A stretch of DNA of 64,000 nt from the NCBI RefSeq assembly GCF_024807145.1, contig NZ_JANUCA010000007.1, positions 151,836-215,835 on the forward strand, in the 5' to 3' direction. The stretch is from Microbacterium sp. AK031 (GTDB lineage: Bacteria; Actinomycetota; Actinomycetes; Actinomycetales; Microbacteriaceae). Positions 43,812 through 52,231 of the stretch are shown here, piece by piece. Position 1 is the stretch's first letter; each line of letters starts with the position of its first letter. The position numbers and the translations under genes were made by a program. The notes beneath the pieces are model-generated. The model searched no databases. It was not told the DNA's origin and was given only the letters and a program-made list of their open reading frames with translations.

Positions 43812-45317
43812 TCATCGCGCCGCGTACGCGGCCTGATCGTAGTCAGTGGCCGGATCCCAGTTCGAGAACACCCAGTCCTCGATGCTGACCTCGGCGCCGT
43901 CCTTCTTGACCGACTCGATCGCCCGGTCCCGTTCCGCGCTCATGGCATCGTTGAGCTTGGTCAGCTCACCCTTGATATCACCCGTGCTGCCGGTGAGGAT
44001 CGCCTGAACGACCTCGCCCAGGTTCGGATGTATGTCCTGCATCTCCGCGGCCACCCGCCACGTCGACGGATTGCCGGCCTCGGGAACCGGGCTGATTCGA
44101 ACGTCATCCGCCATGTAACCGATGTTGCGGGCATATGCTGGGTGCACGTCCGCTTCCGCGACGACGTCGAGCGCCGGTGGCTGATCCATCGCAGCCGCGA
44201 GCTGAAGCTGGAAATCGCGTGAGCTCATCTGCAGCAGCAGCTCCGCCGCCGGCTTCGCCTGGTGCGAATCCTTGTTCACCCAGAACACACCCGCGCCTGG
44301 GCCACGGTTGAGCATGGGCCGAGTGGGCTCAGCGGTCGGCACACGCCAGGCATCCACTCCTCGTTCTACGGCGTGGGGCTCGTCCACCATGAGGCCGCCG
44401 ATGATCCACGGTCCCCACATGTAGATTCCAGCCTCACCTGCCGCCCAGCGCGCGCGCGCGTCTCGGGCGCCCATGGAGGGCGAAGACGGATGGACCACGC
44501 CATCTTTCTGCAGCGAGAGGAGGAACTCGATCGCGTCGACGAACCCCTGCGAGTTGAATGCGTAGTCGCCGGTCTTCCAGTCGATCGTTCCCGGCGCCCC
44601 CGCACTCTGGGCGAGATACGTGATCAACGCCGTGAGGTACGGCACTTCTTTCGTCGGGATCACGAGGCCGTGAACACCCGTCTTGTCGGTGATCTGCCGG
44701 GCAGTCGCGCGCATGTCGTCCCAGGTGGCCGGGCTCTGCGCCGGATCGACATCGGCCTGGCCCAGCAGTTCTGTGTTGACCCACGGCGTGGCTTCGTGGA
44801 AGCGCCCGGAGAAGAGCGGAACCGAGTACACCTCGCCGTCGAAACGATGGATGCCGTCGAACAGCTGATCGCCGATCTCGCTCCCTTCGAAGTCGGCGTG
44901 CGCGCCGATCGGCTGGAACCAGTCCTCGCTGACCAGAGCCGCGGACGCCGCACCGAGTCCTGCGAGGGAGTGCACGTCCGGCATCTGGTTGCTGCGGCGC
45001 GCGACCTGGATCGCCTGCGCCAGATCGGGGGCCTCCATCTGCCGGCGCTCGATCTCGATGCCGGCGTTGGACTTCATGTATGGCGCGAAGAGACTGGCCT
45101 CGAGCATCGTGGTCAACGGTCGGAACTGGTCCCACCACTGCAGTGTGCCGTCGTTGGTGGACGACTGCTGGGCGGACTGTCCGCCGCCGGTGCATGCCGC
45201 GAGAAGCAACGTCATACCGCCGACCCCCACGGCTCCGAGGAATCCGCGTCGGCTCAGCTCGATCGCCCTGCTGCGGGCGGCGACAACCCCGAAGGCATCG
45301 TGCTTGCTGCTGTTCAT
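43812..45317 (-). CDS. Extracellular solute-binding lipoprotein
   Basis: 501 residues. A twin-arginine motif (LSRRGFLGAVGVGG) and lipobox LLAAC (Cys42) indicate Tat export and lipid anchoring. The mature region has RYFDG-free SBP1 features such as WWDQFRPLTTML at the start, WAAGEAGIYMWGPWIIGGLM and GPGAGVFWVNKDSHQAKPA. Large binding proteins of this sort often take oligosaccharides. It lies 22 bp after the sulfatase gene and immediately before the permeases. Confidence 0.9.
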   Translation of the reverse strand: MNSSKHDAFGVVAARSRAIELSRRGFLGAVGVGGMTLLLAACTGGGQSAQQSSTNDGTLQWWDQFRPLTTMLEASLFAPYMKSNAGIEIERRQMEAPDLAQAIQVARRSNQMPDVHSLAGLGAASAALVSEDWFQPIGAHADFEGSEIGDQLFDGIHRFDGEVYSVPLFSGRFHEATPWVNTELLGQADVDPAQSPATWDDMRATARQITDKTGVHGLVIPTKEVPYLTALITYLAQSAGAPGTIDWKTGDYAFNSQGFVDAIEFLLSLQKDGVVHPSSPSMGARDARARWAAGEAGIYMWGPWIIGGLMVDEPHAVERGVDAWRVPTAEPTRPMLNRGPGAGVFWVNKDSHQAKPAAELLLQMSSRDFQLQLAAAMDQPPALDVVAEADVHPAYARNIGYMADDVRISPVPEAGNPSTWRVAAEMQDIHPNLGEVVQAILTGSTGDIKGELTKLNDAMSAERDRAIESVKKDGAEVSIEDWVFSNWDPATDYDQAAYAAR

Positions 45318-45339
45318 GATTGTTTCCTGTTCGTTCGGG

Positions 45340-46824
45340 TCAGGTCTGCACCTGGTCGAAGGAGCTGAGAGAGACGTCGTAGTCCTTCTCTCCGACCGGG
45401 TACATCGACGTCATCCAGTGGTAGAAGTTGTCGCCCCGGTCTCGCAGCTGCGTGTACAGCCGCTGCAACAGGGCATTTCGGATCGGTTCGAGTTCGGGGT
45501 GTGCGTATCTGTTGTGCAGTTCGTCCGGGTCATCGACGAGGTTGTAGAGCTCGTTCATGGACTCAGGATTGATCACGAGCTTGTAGCTTTCGGTGACGAG
45601 CATGCGCTGCGGGTAGGGGAAATGATGTCCGTGGAACTCGAGCACCAGGTCATCTCGCCACTGTGGATCCTCGCCGCGCACGACCGGAACGAGACTGGAG
45701 CCGTCCTCGGCCTGGGCGCTGTCGAGACCCGCGACATCGAGGATCGTCGCCGTGAAATCGATCAAGGTCGCGAAGTGATCGGTGACCTGTGGGTCGTGCC
45801 CGCCGGGAAGCCGGACGACACCGGGAACGCGATAGATGTCCTCGTACGCTGCCGGGCCCTTGTCGTGCAGGCGGTGAGCGCCGGTGAACTCACCGTGATC
45901 AGCGCCGAAGAAGACAGCGGAGTCGTCGTAGACTCCGAGTTCCTTCGCGACGTCTACGATGCGTCCGATCTGCTCGTCGATCAAGGTGACATATCCCCAG
46001 TAGGCGGCGATGAGCTTCTTGGAAGTCGCCACCGTGAGCGTGTCGAAAGTCCAATGCGCGGAGTAGTTCGCCTGGACGGGCGGCTTGTTGGCGAACGTCT
46101 CCGCGACAGACTTCGGCAACTCGATGTCCTCCGGGTCGTACATGTCGAAGTAGCGCGAGGGGATGTTGTACGGCAAGTGGGGCCCGAAGAAGTGCGTCGC
46201 GAGGAAGAAAGGCTTCCCCGACTTGTCGTGGTCTGCCGCATACTCACGGAGCAGCCCGATCGCGCGCTCTGCGAGGAAGTACTCGAACGTGGCCTCGACC
46301 GGCTGCTCCAGGCGAGCGGCCAGGAGGTTGCCGGGGCTGCCGTTCGGGAATGTGCCGCGGATCTCATCCGTGAGCGCATACGGAGGCAGATCGTGCTGGT
46401 CGAGGTAGGCCAGGTATTCGGAGTGGTCCACCGGGTTGTGCCAGCCGTGCATGGGGATGCCGTCGAAGCCGTAGTCGAGCTGAGTGCGGTTCAGCCCTAC
46501 ATGCCACTTGCCGATCAGGCCGACGTTGTAGTCCGCGTCGCGCAGCGCCGCGCTGAAGGTGAACTGGTCGTCGGCGAGTTCGTCGCGATATCCGACGTTG
46601 CGTTCGTAGTTGGCGAGTAGCTGATGCCGGAACGGAGCGGCTCCGGTGAGCAGGCTCGCGCGGGCAGGGGTGCAGATCGCGGTCGGGGTGTAGAACCTGC
46701 GAAAGGTCGTTCCCTGCCCGGCGATGGCGTCGAGAACAGGAGTCGAGACGATGTCGTTGCCGTAGCAGCCGAGTGTGTCGATGCGGTGCTGGTCGGTGAA
46801 GAAGAAGAGGATGTTCGATCTCAT
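45340..46824 (-). CDS. Type I sulfatase (CTPAR motif)
   Basis: 494 residues. N-terminal metal ligands in ILFFFTDQHRIDTLGCYGND; formylglycine motif AICTPARASLLTG (Cys51); FGADHGEFTGAHRLHDKGPA carries further active-site residues. The C-terminal ELYNLVDDPDELHNRYAHPE is the usual sulfatase tail. It differs enough from the sulfatase at 38838 to suggest a distinct sulfate position. Cytoplasmic. Its start overlaps the ROK regulator stop by 4 bp. Confidence 0.93.
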   Translation of the reverse strand: MRSNILFFFTDQHRIDTLGCYGNDIVSTPVLDAIAGQGTTFRRFYTPTAICTPARASLLTGAAPFRHQLLANYERNVGYRDELADDQFTFSAALRDADYNVGLIGKWHVGLNRTQLDYGFDGIPMHGWHNPVDHSEYLAYLDQHDLPPYALTDEIRGTFPNGSPGNLLAARLEQPVEATFEYFLAERAIGLLREYAADHDKSGKPFFLATHFFGPHLPYNIPSRYFDMYDPEDIELPKSVAETFANKPPVQANYSAHWTFDTLTVATSKKLIAAYWGYVTLIDEQIGRIVDVAKELGVYDDSAVFFGADHGEFTGAHRLHDKGPAAYEDIYRVPGVVRLPGGHDPQVTDHFATLIDFTATILDVAGLDSAQAEDGSSLVPVVRGEDPQWRDDLVLEFHGHHFPYPQRMLVTESYKLVINPESMNELYNLVDDPDELHNRYAHPELEPIRNALLQRLYTQLRDRGDNFYHWMTSMYPVGEKDYDVSLSSFDQVQT

Positions 46825-48005
46825 GCGGTGCGAGCCTCTTCCGAGCGCTTCGTGGCGGGGATGGCGAGCGGGATCGTGTGGTCACGCAGAACGAGCGCGA
46901 CACCCCCCAAAGCACCGTCCAGGTTTCCCAGCTCGGCGAGGCGAATGCGCAACCCGTCTGCGCCCCCACCGTGCGCATGGCGCATGATCGACTGCCGCAC
47001 CGTCCGCAGCAGGTGATCCCCCACTTGGATGAACGGCCCCCCGAGGACCACAGACGAGACATCGAGGACGCTGCAGGCGTTGGCCAGAACCAGTCCGATG
47101 CGCGCGCCGGCGTCGGCGACGACCGCGCGTGCGCGGGGTTCATCGCGATCCAGAGCGTCTCGCAGTGCGCCGACCGACTCCGCTCCCGCACGCGAGAACA
47201 CTGTTCGCAACCCCACATACGCCTCAAGGCACCCTCGGTTCGTGCATCGACACACGGGACCGTTCGGATCGAGACAGACATGCCCGAACTCGCCGGCCGC
47301 ACCTGTGGTTCCGAGGCGCGGCTCATCGTCGAGGATCAGAAGACCACCGACACCCTCCGACAGACGCACGTAGATCAGATCATTCACGTCTTGCCCCGCA
47401 CCCCAGGAGAACTCGGCCAGTCCTGCCAGACGAGCGTTGTTCTCCGAGCGCACGGGCACCGAGTAACGGTCGATGAACTGCCGAGCGACCCCCGCGAGGA
47501 CATCGGCTCGACCAGCGATCGCGCCGGGCACGCCGAATCCGATCGCGATCAGCGGCGCATGCGACGGGACTAGAGCATCGATGAATCGGATCGCCGTCGC
47601 GAGGCGCTGTGGCCACGGTTCCTCGCGATCGTGATCTCGCGTCTGCGAGCCGATGATCCGATGCGTCGCGTCTGTCGCGATCACGGTGACACGCGTGTGA
47701 CTGAACTCGACGCCGACGATGACGCCGAAGTCGGGGTTCAGAGTGAGAAGCTCCGGAATGCGCCCCGCACGGCGGCTGGAGCCCGCGCCTTTTGAGCGTA
47801 CGATCAGACCGGCACGGCGCAGGTCCCCCGTGATCTCAGAGATCGTCGCGCGCGACAGCTCAGTAGCGACGGCGAGTTGCGCTCGACTTGCGCTGCCTCG
47901 CACGCGCAGCACGTCCAGTACCTGCGCTTCGTGTTGCGCCCTGGGTGAGGGTCGAGAGGGCGATGTCGTCGTTGGCACTCCTTCAGTGTGAGAAGGGGCA
48001 ACCAT
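46821..48005 (-). CDS. ROK-family transcriptional repressor
   Basis: 394 residues from ATG 48005 (GGAAG upstream); ATG 48026 is an alternative. The N-terminal winged helix is LDVLRVRGSASRAQLAVATE, then LSRATISEITGDLRRAGLI. The ROK sugar-binding domain follows, with VGVEFSHTRVTVI, GAAGEFGHVCLDPNGPVCRC and the zinc-ligand pattern CRCTNRGCLEAYVG. It is the first gene of the nine-gene operon and should repress it until an oligosaccharide binds. A 16-bp palindrome lies 31 bp upstream. Confidence 0.92.
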   Translation of the reverse strand: MVAPSHTEGVPTTTSPSRPSPRAQHEAQVLDVLRVRGSASRAQLAVATELSRATISEITGDLRRAGLIVRSKGAGSSRRAGRIPELLTLNPDFGVIVGVEFSHTRVTVIATDATHRIIGSQTRDHDREEPWPQRLATAIRFIDALVPSHAPLIAIGFGVPGAIAGRADVLAGVARQFIDRYSVPVRSENNARLAGLAEFSWGAGQDVNDLIYVRLSEGVGGLLILDDEPRLGTTGAAGEFGHVCLDPNGPVCRCTNRGCLEAYVGLRTVFSRAGAESVGALRDALDRDEPRARAVVADAGARIGLVLANACSVLDVSSVVLGGPFIQVGDHLLRTVRQSIMRHAHGGGADGLRIRLAELGNLDGALGGVALVLRDHTIPLAIPATKRSEEARTA

Positions 48006-48035
48006 TGCGTCAATCTTCCGTTGCATATTCTGCCT

Positions 48036-48051
48036 AGTTCTCGACAGAACT
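48036..48051. promoter_or_regulatory. Palindromic operator candidate upstream of the ROK operon
   Basis: AGTTCT-CGAC-AGAACT, a perfect 6-4-6 palindrome, sits between the ROK start and repeat copy C. Position and symmetry fit an autoregulatory operator for the whole sulfatase/glycosidase operon. Confidence 0.55.
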
Positions 48052-48097
48052 TGACGGAACGGGTACTTCTGCGCCTTGCAGTACCAACGAAGATCCG

Positions 48098-48165
48098 CGA
48101 GACAGGGGTTTCCGCACGAGACGGGGGTTGCCACGGCCTGTTTCGCGCGACAAGTCCTGTTTCGA
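48098..48165. repeat. Four-armed palindromic intergenic repeat, copy C
   Basis: A 68-bp element with arms CGAGACAGG and CGAGACGGG on the left and CCTGTTTCG twice on the right (ending 48145 and 48165). It is more diverged than copies A and B, with weaker arm pairing. It lies between the cca stop and the ROK operon promoter. Confidence 0.75.
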
Positions 48166-48177
48166 GGGGCGCAAGCC

Positions 48178-49605
48178 TCAACCCCGCGCGGACCACCACG
48201 CGCGCAGGCGCTGCTCCGCGACATCCGGTCCGAGCACGCCTTCGTCGAGGCGCAGGTCCAGCAGGAACTTGTAGGCCTCGCCGATCTCGCGTCCTGGACC
48301 GATCTCCAGGATCTTCTGGATCTGGTTGCCGTCGAGCTCGGGGCGCATCGCGTCGAGCTCCTCCTGCTCGCGCAGGTCGGCGATGCGCTTCTCGAGATCG
48401 TCGTAGGCACTGGCGAGGCGCGAGGCCTTGCGGCGGTTGCGCGTCGTGACATCCGCACGGGTGAGGATGTGCAGACGCTCCAGCAGATCGCCGGCGTCGC
48501 GCACGTAGCGGCGCACCGCGGCATCCGTCCAGGTGCCCTCCGCGTATCCGAAGAAGCGCAGGTGCAGTTCGATCAGGGTGGCGACGGCATCCGTCGTGTC
48601 ACCGTCGAAGCGCAGGGCCTGCAGACGCTTGCGGGCCATGCGCGATCCGACCACGTCGTGGTGATGGAACGTGACGGCTCCACCCGGCTCGAGCTTGCGG
48701 GTGCGGGGCTTGCCGATGTCATGCAGCAGCGCGGCGATGCGCAGCGGCACATCGGGGGCGTCGCCGGGATGCCGGGAGTGCTCGAGCTCGATCGCCTGCG
48801 TCAGCACGGTGAGGGAGTGCTCGTAGACATCCTTGTGGTGGTGGTGCTCGTCGACTTCGAGGCGCAGCGCGCTGACCTCGGGCAGGAACTCCTCGATCAG
48901 CTCGGTGTCGACCAGAACCCGGATGCCGAGTGCGGGGTCATCGGTCTGCATCAGGCGCACCAGCTCACCCTGGATGCGCTCCGGGCTCACGATCTTCAGC
49001 GTCTCGCGAAGGCGGCCGATCGCCTCGAGAGTGGCCGCCTCGATCTCGAAGCCGAGCTGTGCGCTGAAGCGGGCGGCACGCAGCATCCGGAGCGGATCGT
49101 CGCCGAAGCTCACGTTCGGATCGGTCGGCGTGCGCAGGATGCCGGCAACCAGATCCTCCACGCCCCCGGTCGGGTCGATGAGCTTCACCGCCGGAACCTG
49201 CAGGGCCATCGCGTTGACCCGGAAGTCCCGGCGAGCAAGGTCGCCGTCGATCGTGTCGCCGAACTCGACGGTGGGCTTGCGGGTGACGCCGTCGTAGCTG
49301 TCGGCGCGGTAGCTGGTGATCTCGACCTGCTCGCCGCGGACCTTGGCGCCGATGGTGCCGAAGGCGCGGCCGATGTCCCACTGCGTGGACGAGATCGGTG
49401 TCACGATCTTCAGGATCTCGTCGGGCGAGGCGTTCGTCGTGAAGTCGAGGTCGTTCACCTCTCGCCCGAGCAGTGCATCACGCACCGGACCGCCGACGAC
49501 AGCGAGCTCGAAGCCCGCGGCCTCGAAGGCGCGTGCGACCTCGGCGACGACGGGCCCTTCGGCCAGGGCAGCCAGACGAGTGAGTCCCTCGGCCATGTTG
49601 AGCAT
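48178..49605 (-). CDS. cca: CCA tRNA nucleotidyltransferase
   Basis: 475 residues. It adds or repairs the 3' CCA of tRNA. The nucleotidyltransferase domain shows AVVGGPVRDALLG and NDLDFTTNASPDEI (the two catalytic Asp); RRDFRVNAMAL and GDDPLRMLRAARFSAQLGF follow. An HD domain (LLHDIGKPRTR) occupies the C-terminal half, as in actinobacterial enzymes. In relatives this gene lies near the origin with DUF6049, murJ, trxB and parAB; here the order is kept but with insertions and no murJ. ATG 49605 is used; ATG 49596 is possible. Confidence 0.95.
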   Translation of the reverse strand: MLNMAEGLTRLAALAEGPVVAEVARAFEAAGFELAVVGGPVRDALLGREVNDLDFTTNASPDEILKIVTPISSTQWDIGRAFGTIGAKVRGEQVEITSYRADSYDGVTRKPTVEFGDTIDGDLARRDFRVNAMALQVPAVKLIDPTGGVEDLVAGILRTPTDPNVSFGDDPLRMLRAARFSAQLGFEIEAATLEAIGRLRETLKIVSPERIQGELVRLMQTDDPALGIRVLVDTELIEEFLPEVSALRLEVDEHHHHKDVYEHSLTVLTQAIELEHSRHPGDAPDVPLRIAALLHDIGKPRTRKLEPGGAVTFHHHDVVGSRMARKRLQALRFDGDTTDAVATLIELHLRFFGYAEGTWTDAAVRRYVRDAGDLLERLHILTRADVTTRNRRKASRLASAYDDLEKRIADLREQEELDAMRPELDGNQIQKILEIGPGREIGEAYKFLLDLRLDEGVLGPDVAEQRLRAWWSARG

Positions 49606-49644
49606 GGGTTCCAGAATACCGGGGTCGCAGTGGGCGGTTGCTCG

Positions 49645-50283
49645 TCAGGGTGCGAGGAGCCGATGCAGCAGTACGGCAGGGGCGGATGCTGCGACCGCGG
49701 CCCTTCCGCTCGCCTCTGCGCCCTGCCCGGTCAGCGCCCACTCGTCGATGGCGCGCAGTACGGCGAACGTCACCTCGACCTGCAGATCGAGCGGAAGGTC
49801 GTCGCGCACCTGCCCGCTCTCGCGCCCCGCGCGCAGCACCGCCTCCACCCATTCGCGCACAGCATCCAGTAGCTCGCCGCGCGCTCCGCCGGAGACAGCA
49901 GACGCGGCATCACCCGGCAGATAGAAGATACGACCCAGATACTGCAGCGCGGGCGATGCCGACAGCGTCGCGAATTCGCCCAGCATCGCATCGACGCGTC
50001 GCCAGAACGCCCGCGCCCCGAACTCGGCGGGCGCGGGAGGCGTCCACTGCGCGCGCACATCGGCGACCAGCATCCGCACGACGGCATCGAACAGCTCGCT
50101 CTTGGAGCCGACGAAATGGTAGAACGAGCTCTTGCTCATGCCCGCGTCGCGGATGATCCGGTTCAGCGACGCCGCCTCGTACCCGGCGCGGGCGAACTCC
50201 GCCACCGTCGCCTCGGCGAGCGCGGTTCGACGCTCAGGGGACAATGCTCTCGCGCCCTGTCCCCCGTCGCCGGCATCCGTCAT
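49645..50283 (-). CDS. TetR-family transcriptional regulator
   Basis: 212 residues. The DNA-binding helices are LAEATVAEFARAGYEAASLN, then RIIRDAGMSKSSFYHFVGSK. The ligand domain is Ala-rich and not diagnostic. Two ATGs (50292, 50283) are possible. Upstream are two identical 16-bp palindromes that also precede the divergent, now broken oxidoreductase gene, so this repressor has probably lost its main target. Confidence 0.9.
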   Translation of the reverse strand: MTDAGDGGQGARALSPERRTALAEATVAEFARAGYEAASLNRIIRDAGMSKSSFYHFVGSKSELFDAVVRMLVADVRAQWTPPAPAEFGARAFWRRVDAMLGEFATLSASPALQYLGRIFYLPGDAASAVSGGARGELLDAVREWVEAVLRAGRESGQVRDDLPLDLQVEVTFAVLRAIDEWALTGQGAEASGRAAVAASAPAVLLHRLLAP

Positions 50284-50297
50284 GAGCACCATTATAC

Positions 50298-50343
50298 TGG
50301 ACCACCCGGTCCAAGAGGCGGAGAGTGTGGACCACCCGGTCCA
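50298..50343. promoter_or_regulatory. Twin TetR operators
   Basis: TGGACCACCCGGTCCA occurs at 50298-50313 and again at 50328-50343, 30 bp apart, between the divergent tetR gene and the oxidoreductase pseudogene. Each is a 6-4-6 palindrome (TGGACC/GGTCCA). A TATACT -10-like sequence (50293-50298) abuts the first. Confidence 0.75.
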
Positions 50344-50369
50344 CGAATATCAGCGAAGGAGAACGCCGA

Positions 50370-50925
50370 TGCTCACCGCCACCCCCTGCATGAGCAGATC
50401 GATGCGCAACGCGACGATCCCCTGCGCGTTCTCATCGTCGGCGCCGGTGTCGCAGGCATCACCCTTGCCGCTCTGCTGCGAAAGCAGGGGCTGCAGCCGG
50501 TCCTGATCGAGCGGATGACGGGGTTGGAGCATCCGGGCTACATGCTCGCGCTCATGCCGATGGTGGATCAGGCGCTGGAAGACATCGGCGTGCATGACGA
50601 GTATCTCGCCCGCAGCGCGCCCGCTCGCCCGATATGCCTTCCGCTCGCATCGCGGCAGGATGCTGCGCTCCGACGACCTCGGAGCTCTGCTCGCGATCCA
50701 CGGCGACTACCGGGGAATCGAGCGCGGGGCGCTCATCGAGGTGCTGACGACGAACGGCTGCCCGGTGGCCTTCGATACAACGGTCGTCGGATTCAACCAG
50801 GGCGAGCGCCCCGAGGTGGCGTTCAGCACCGGCGAGCGCGCCTCGTTCGATCTGGTCGTCGCCGCCGACGGCATCCGTTCGCGCACACGCGATCTGCTCG
50901 ACGTAGGCGACGCCTCGATCGTCGA
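50370..50925 (+). pseudogene. FAD-dependent monooxygenase, frameshifted and 3'-truncated
   Basis: Family sequence is spread over three frames. ATG 50370 begins in one frame; from about 50385 a second frame gives VLIVGAGVAGITLAALLRKQ (the FAD loop) to about 50620; from about 50640 a third gives MLRSDDLGALLAIHGDYRGI and LVVAADGIRSRTRDLLDVG. Coding homology then stops at about 50925, where the sequence becomes the antisense of the GPP34 gene. At least two frameshifts plus loss of the C-terminal ~40% make it nonfunctional. It was probably controlled by the divergent TetR protein. Confidence 0.75.
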
Positions 50926-51464
50926 TGCAGAACCGGAAGCGAGCCGCTCGCTGAGACGAGCGCTGTGAGAGCCGCGATGTGCTCGCTGGGCACCGCTGCG
51001 TCGACCAGCACGGCGCGCATGTCCGACACGAGCTCTGAGCGTTGACCGGAACCGCCATCGACGAGCGACGTCGACGGGAACAGCCCGAGCACGCGCCGCT
51101 TCTGCCGACAGAGGTGACCCCGCTCGACGAGGCGATCCAGCACGGGCTCGCGCAGCGCCGGCCCGCTCGCCGCGAGCACCGTCTGGACGCCTCGGGGCTT
51201 GTGGCTGATGTAGTCCCACATCGGCCGGAGCAGTTCATCTTCGGGTGGTTCGCCGGCTGCATGGATGAGGGTGCCGCGGAATCCGGCATCCGCGATCGTG
51301 GCGTGACCGTGCTGGGCGAGATCGGTCAGCGCGCCGGCGGCGAGCACGTAGAAGAGGGTGTTCTCGCCCGCGATGGTGCCCGAGTCGGGCTGGAACAGCA
51401 CGAGGAGAAGGTCCTCGGTGATCAGCGTGCGTGTGCGCTGGGAGTGGATGCTGTCGTCGGTCAT
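50921..51464 (-). pseudogene. GPP34 (GOLPH3-like) family protein, 3'-truncated
   Basis: From ATG 51464 the frame encodes a GPP34 domain: LITEDLLLVLFQPDSGTIAG, then DAGFRGTLIHAAGEPPEDEL and VLDRLVERGHLCRQKRRVLG. Homologues continue past SASGSLPVLHR with a conserved tail of about 30 residues. Here that point (about 50921) is the junction with the broken oxidoreductase, and the frame then runs on through unrelated antisense sequence. Bacterial GPP34 proteins have no firm role. I treat it as truncated, though most of the fold is present. Confidence 0.7.
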
Positions 51465-51708
51465 GAGTCTCGTGGAACATGCCGAGCGCCGGATCCGTGC
51501 CTGGCTCGCGATCCTCGAGGACGAAGGGGTGCTGCCGCCCGGCGACAACGCCAGGAGGTCGGACTTCCTGCTCACGGTCGTGGACGGGCTGTCGATCGCG
51601 CGCGCACTGCCGCCGAGCGACCAGCGCCTCGAGGATGAGACCAAGAGGTTGGGATTCGCGGTCGATGCGGTCTTCGACGTCCCATCCCCCGTGCACCACG
51701 TGCCGTAG
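51463..51708 (+). pseudogene. TetR-family regulator, C-terminal remnant
   Basis: The frame gives a typical TetR ligand-domain end: LVEHAERRIRAWLAILEDEG followed by FLLTVVDGLSIARALPPSDQ and LGFAVDAVF. The DNA-binding half is missing; upstream of about 51463 the same frame reads the antisense of GPP34. This marks another deletion point, at the GPP34 start codon. Confidence 0.5.
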
Positions 51709-51757
51709 GGCGCGCTGTTCGGATTCCAGCGCGTTGAGGCGCAGGTAGGCTGACCGG

Positions 51758-52231
51758 ATGACCGACCCTCTCGCCATCGAAGAGTTCTGGCGTGAATGCC
51801 GCACCGCCTTGCCCGGTCTGCCAGCGGCCGTTCCTGAAGCCTGGGCGTTCGGGGCCACCCCGGCGCATGCCGACAGCCTCTTGGCCCTTGTGCTCGACGG
51901 GACGAAAACCGCAACGGCATCATCCCTCTGGGACTACGAGCACTCACAGGAACCAGTGCCGGAAGCCGGCTTGCTGAACATAATTCTCGATGGATTCGGA
52001 GTGCCGTGTGCACTCCTGGAGACTGTTTCGGTCGAAGTTGTTCCCTTCAACGAAGTGGACGCGTCCCACGCCTTCGCGGAAGGAGAGGGCGACCGTAGTC
52101 TGTCGGATTGGCGCGGGACACATGAACGGTACTGGCGCGAGTATTCCGAGAATCCGCGAGGCTTCGAGCCCGACATGCCTGTCGTGTGCGAACGATTCAG
52201 GTTGATGTACGCCACGACCGGATCGCGCTAG
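51758..52231 (+). CDS. ASCH-domain protein
   Basis: 157 residues. The ASCH signature is clear: LVLDGTKTATASSLWDYE, and LLETVSVEVVPFNEVDASHA follows, with the DWRGTHERYWREY motif. ASCH folds resemble PUA and are thought to bind RNA or nucleotides; some cleave modified nucleosides. GGCTGACCGG precedes ATG 51758. It converges on the flavin oxidoreductase gene with a 4-bp overlap. Confidence 0.9.
   Translation: MTDPLAIEEFWRECRTALPGLPAAVPEAWAFGATPAHADSLLALVLDGTKTATASSLWDYEHSQEPVPEAGLLNIILDGFGVPCALLETVSVEVVPFNEVDASHAFAEGEGDRSLSDWRGTHERYWREYSENPRGFEPDMPVVCERFRLMYATTGSR

Noticed and set aside
23278..48165. Treating the four-armed repeats as a CRISPR array
   Set aside because: The copies are single, kilobases apart and palindromic, with no regular spacers or cas genes.
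46821..48524. A 567-codon frame ending in the ROK regulator
   Set aside because: The first ~165 codons run antisense to cca and through repeat copy C with no homology. The winged helix begins after ATG 48005.
50823..52013. A 396-codon minus-strand frame across the GPP34 region
   Set aside because: Only residues from ATG 51464 to about 50921 match GPP34. Both ends are antisense sequence of neighbouring genes or remnants.
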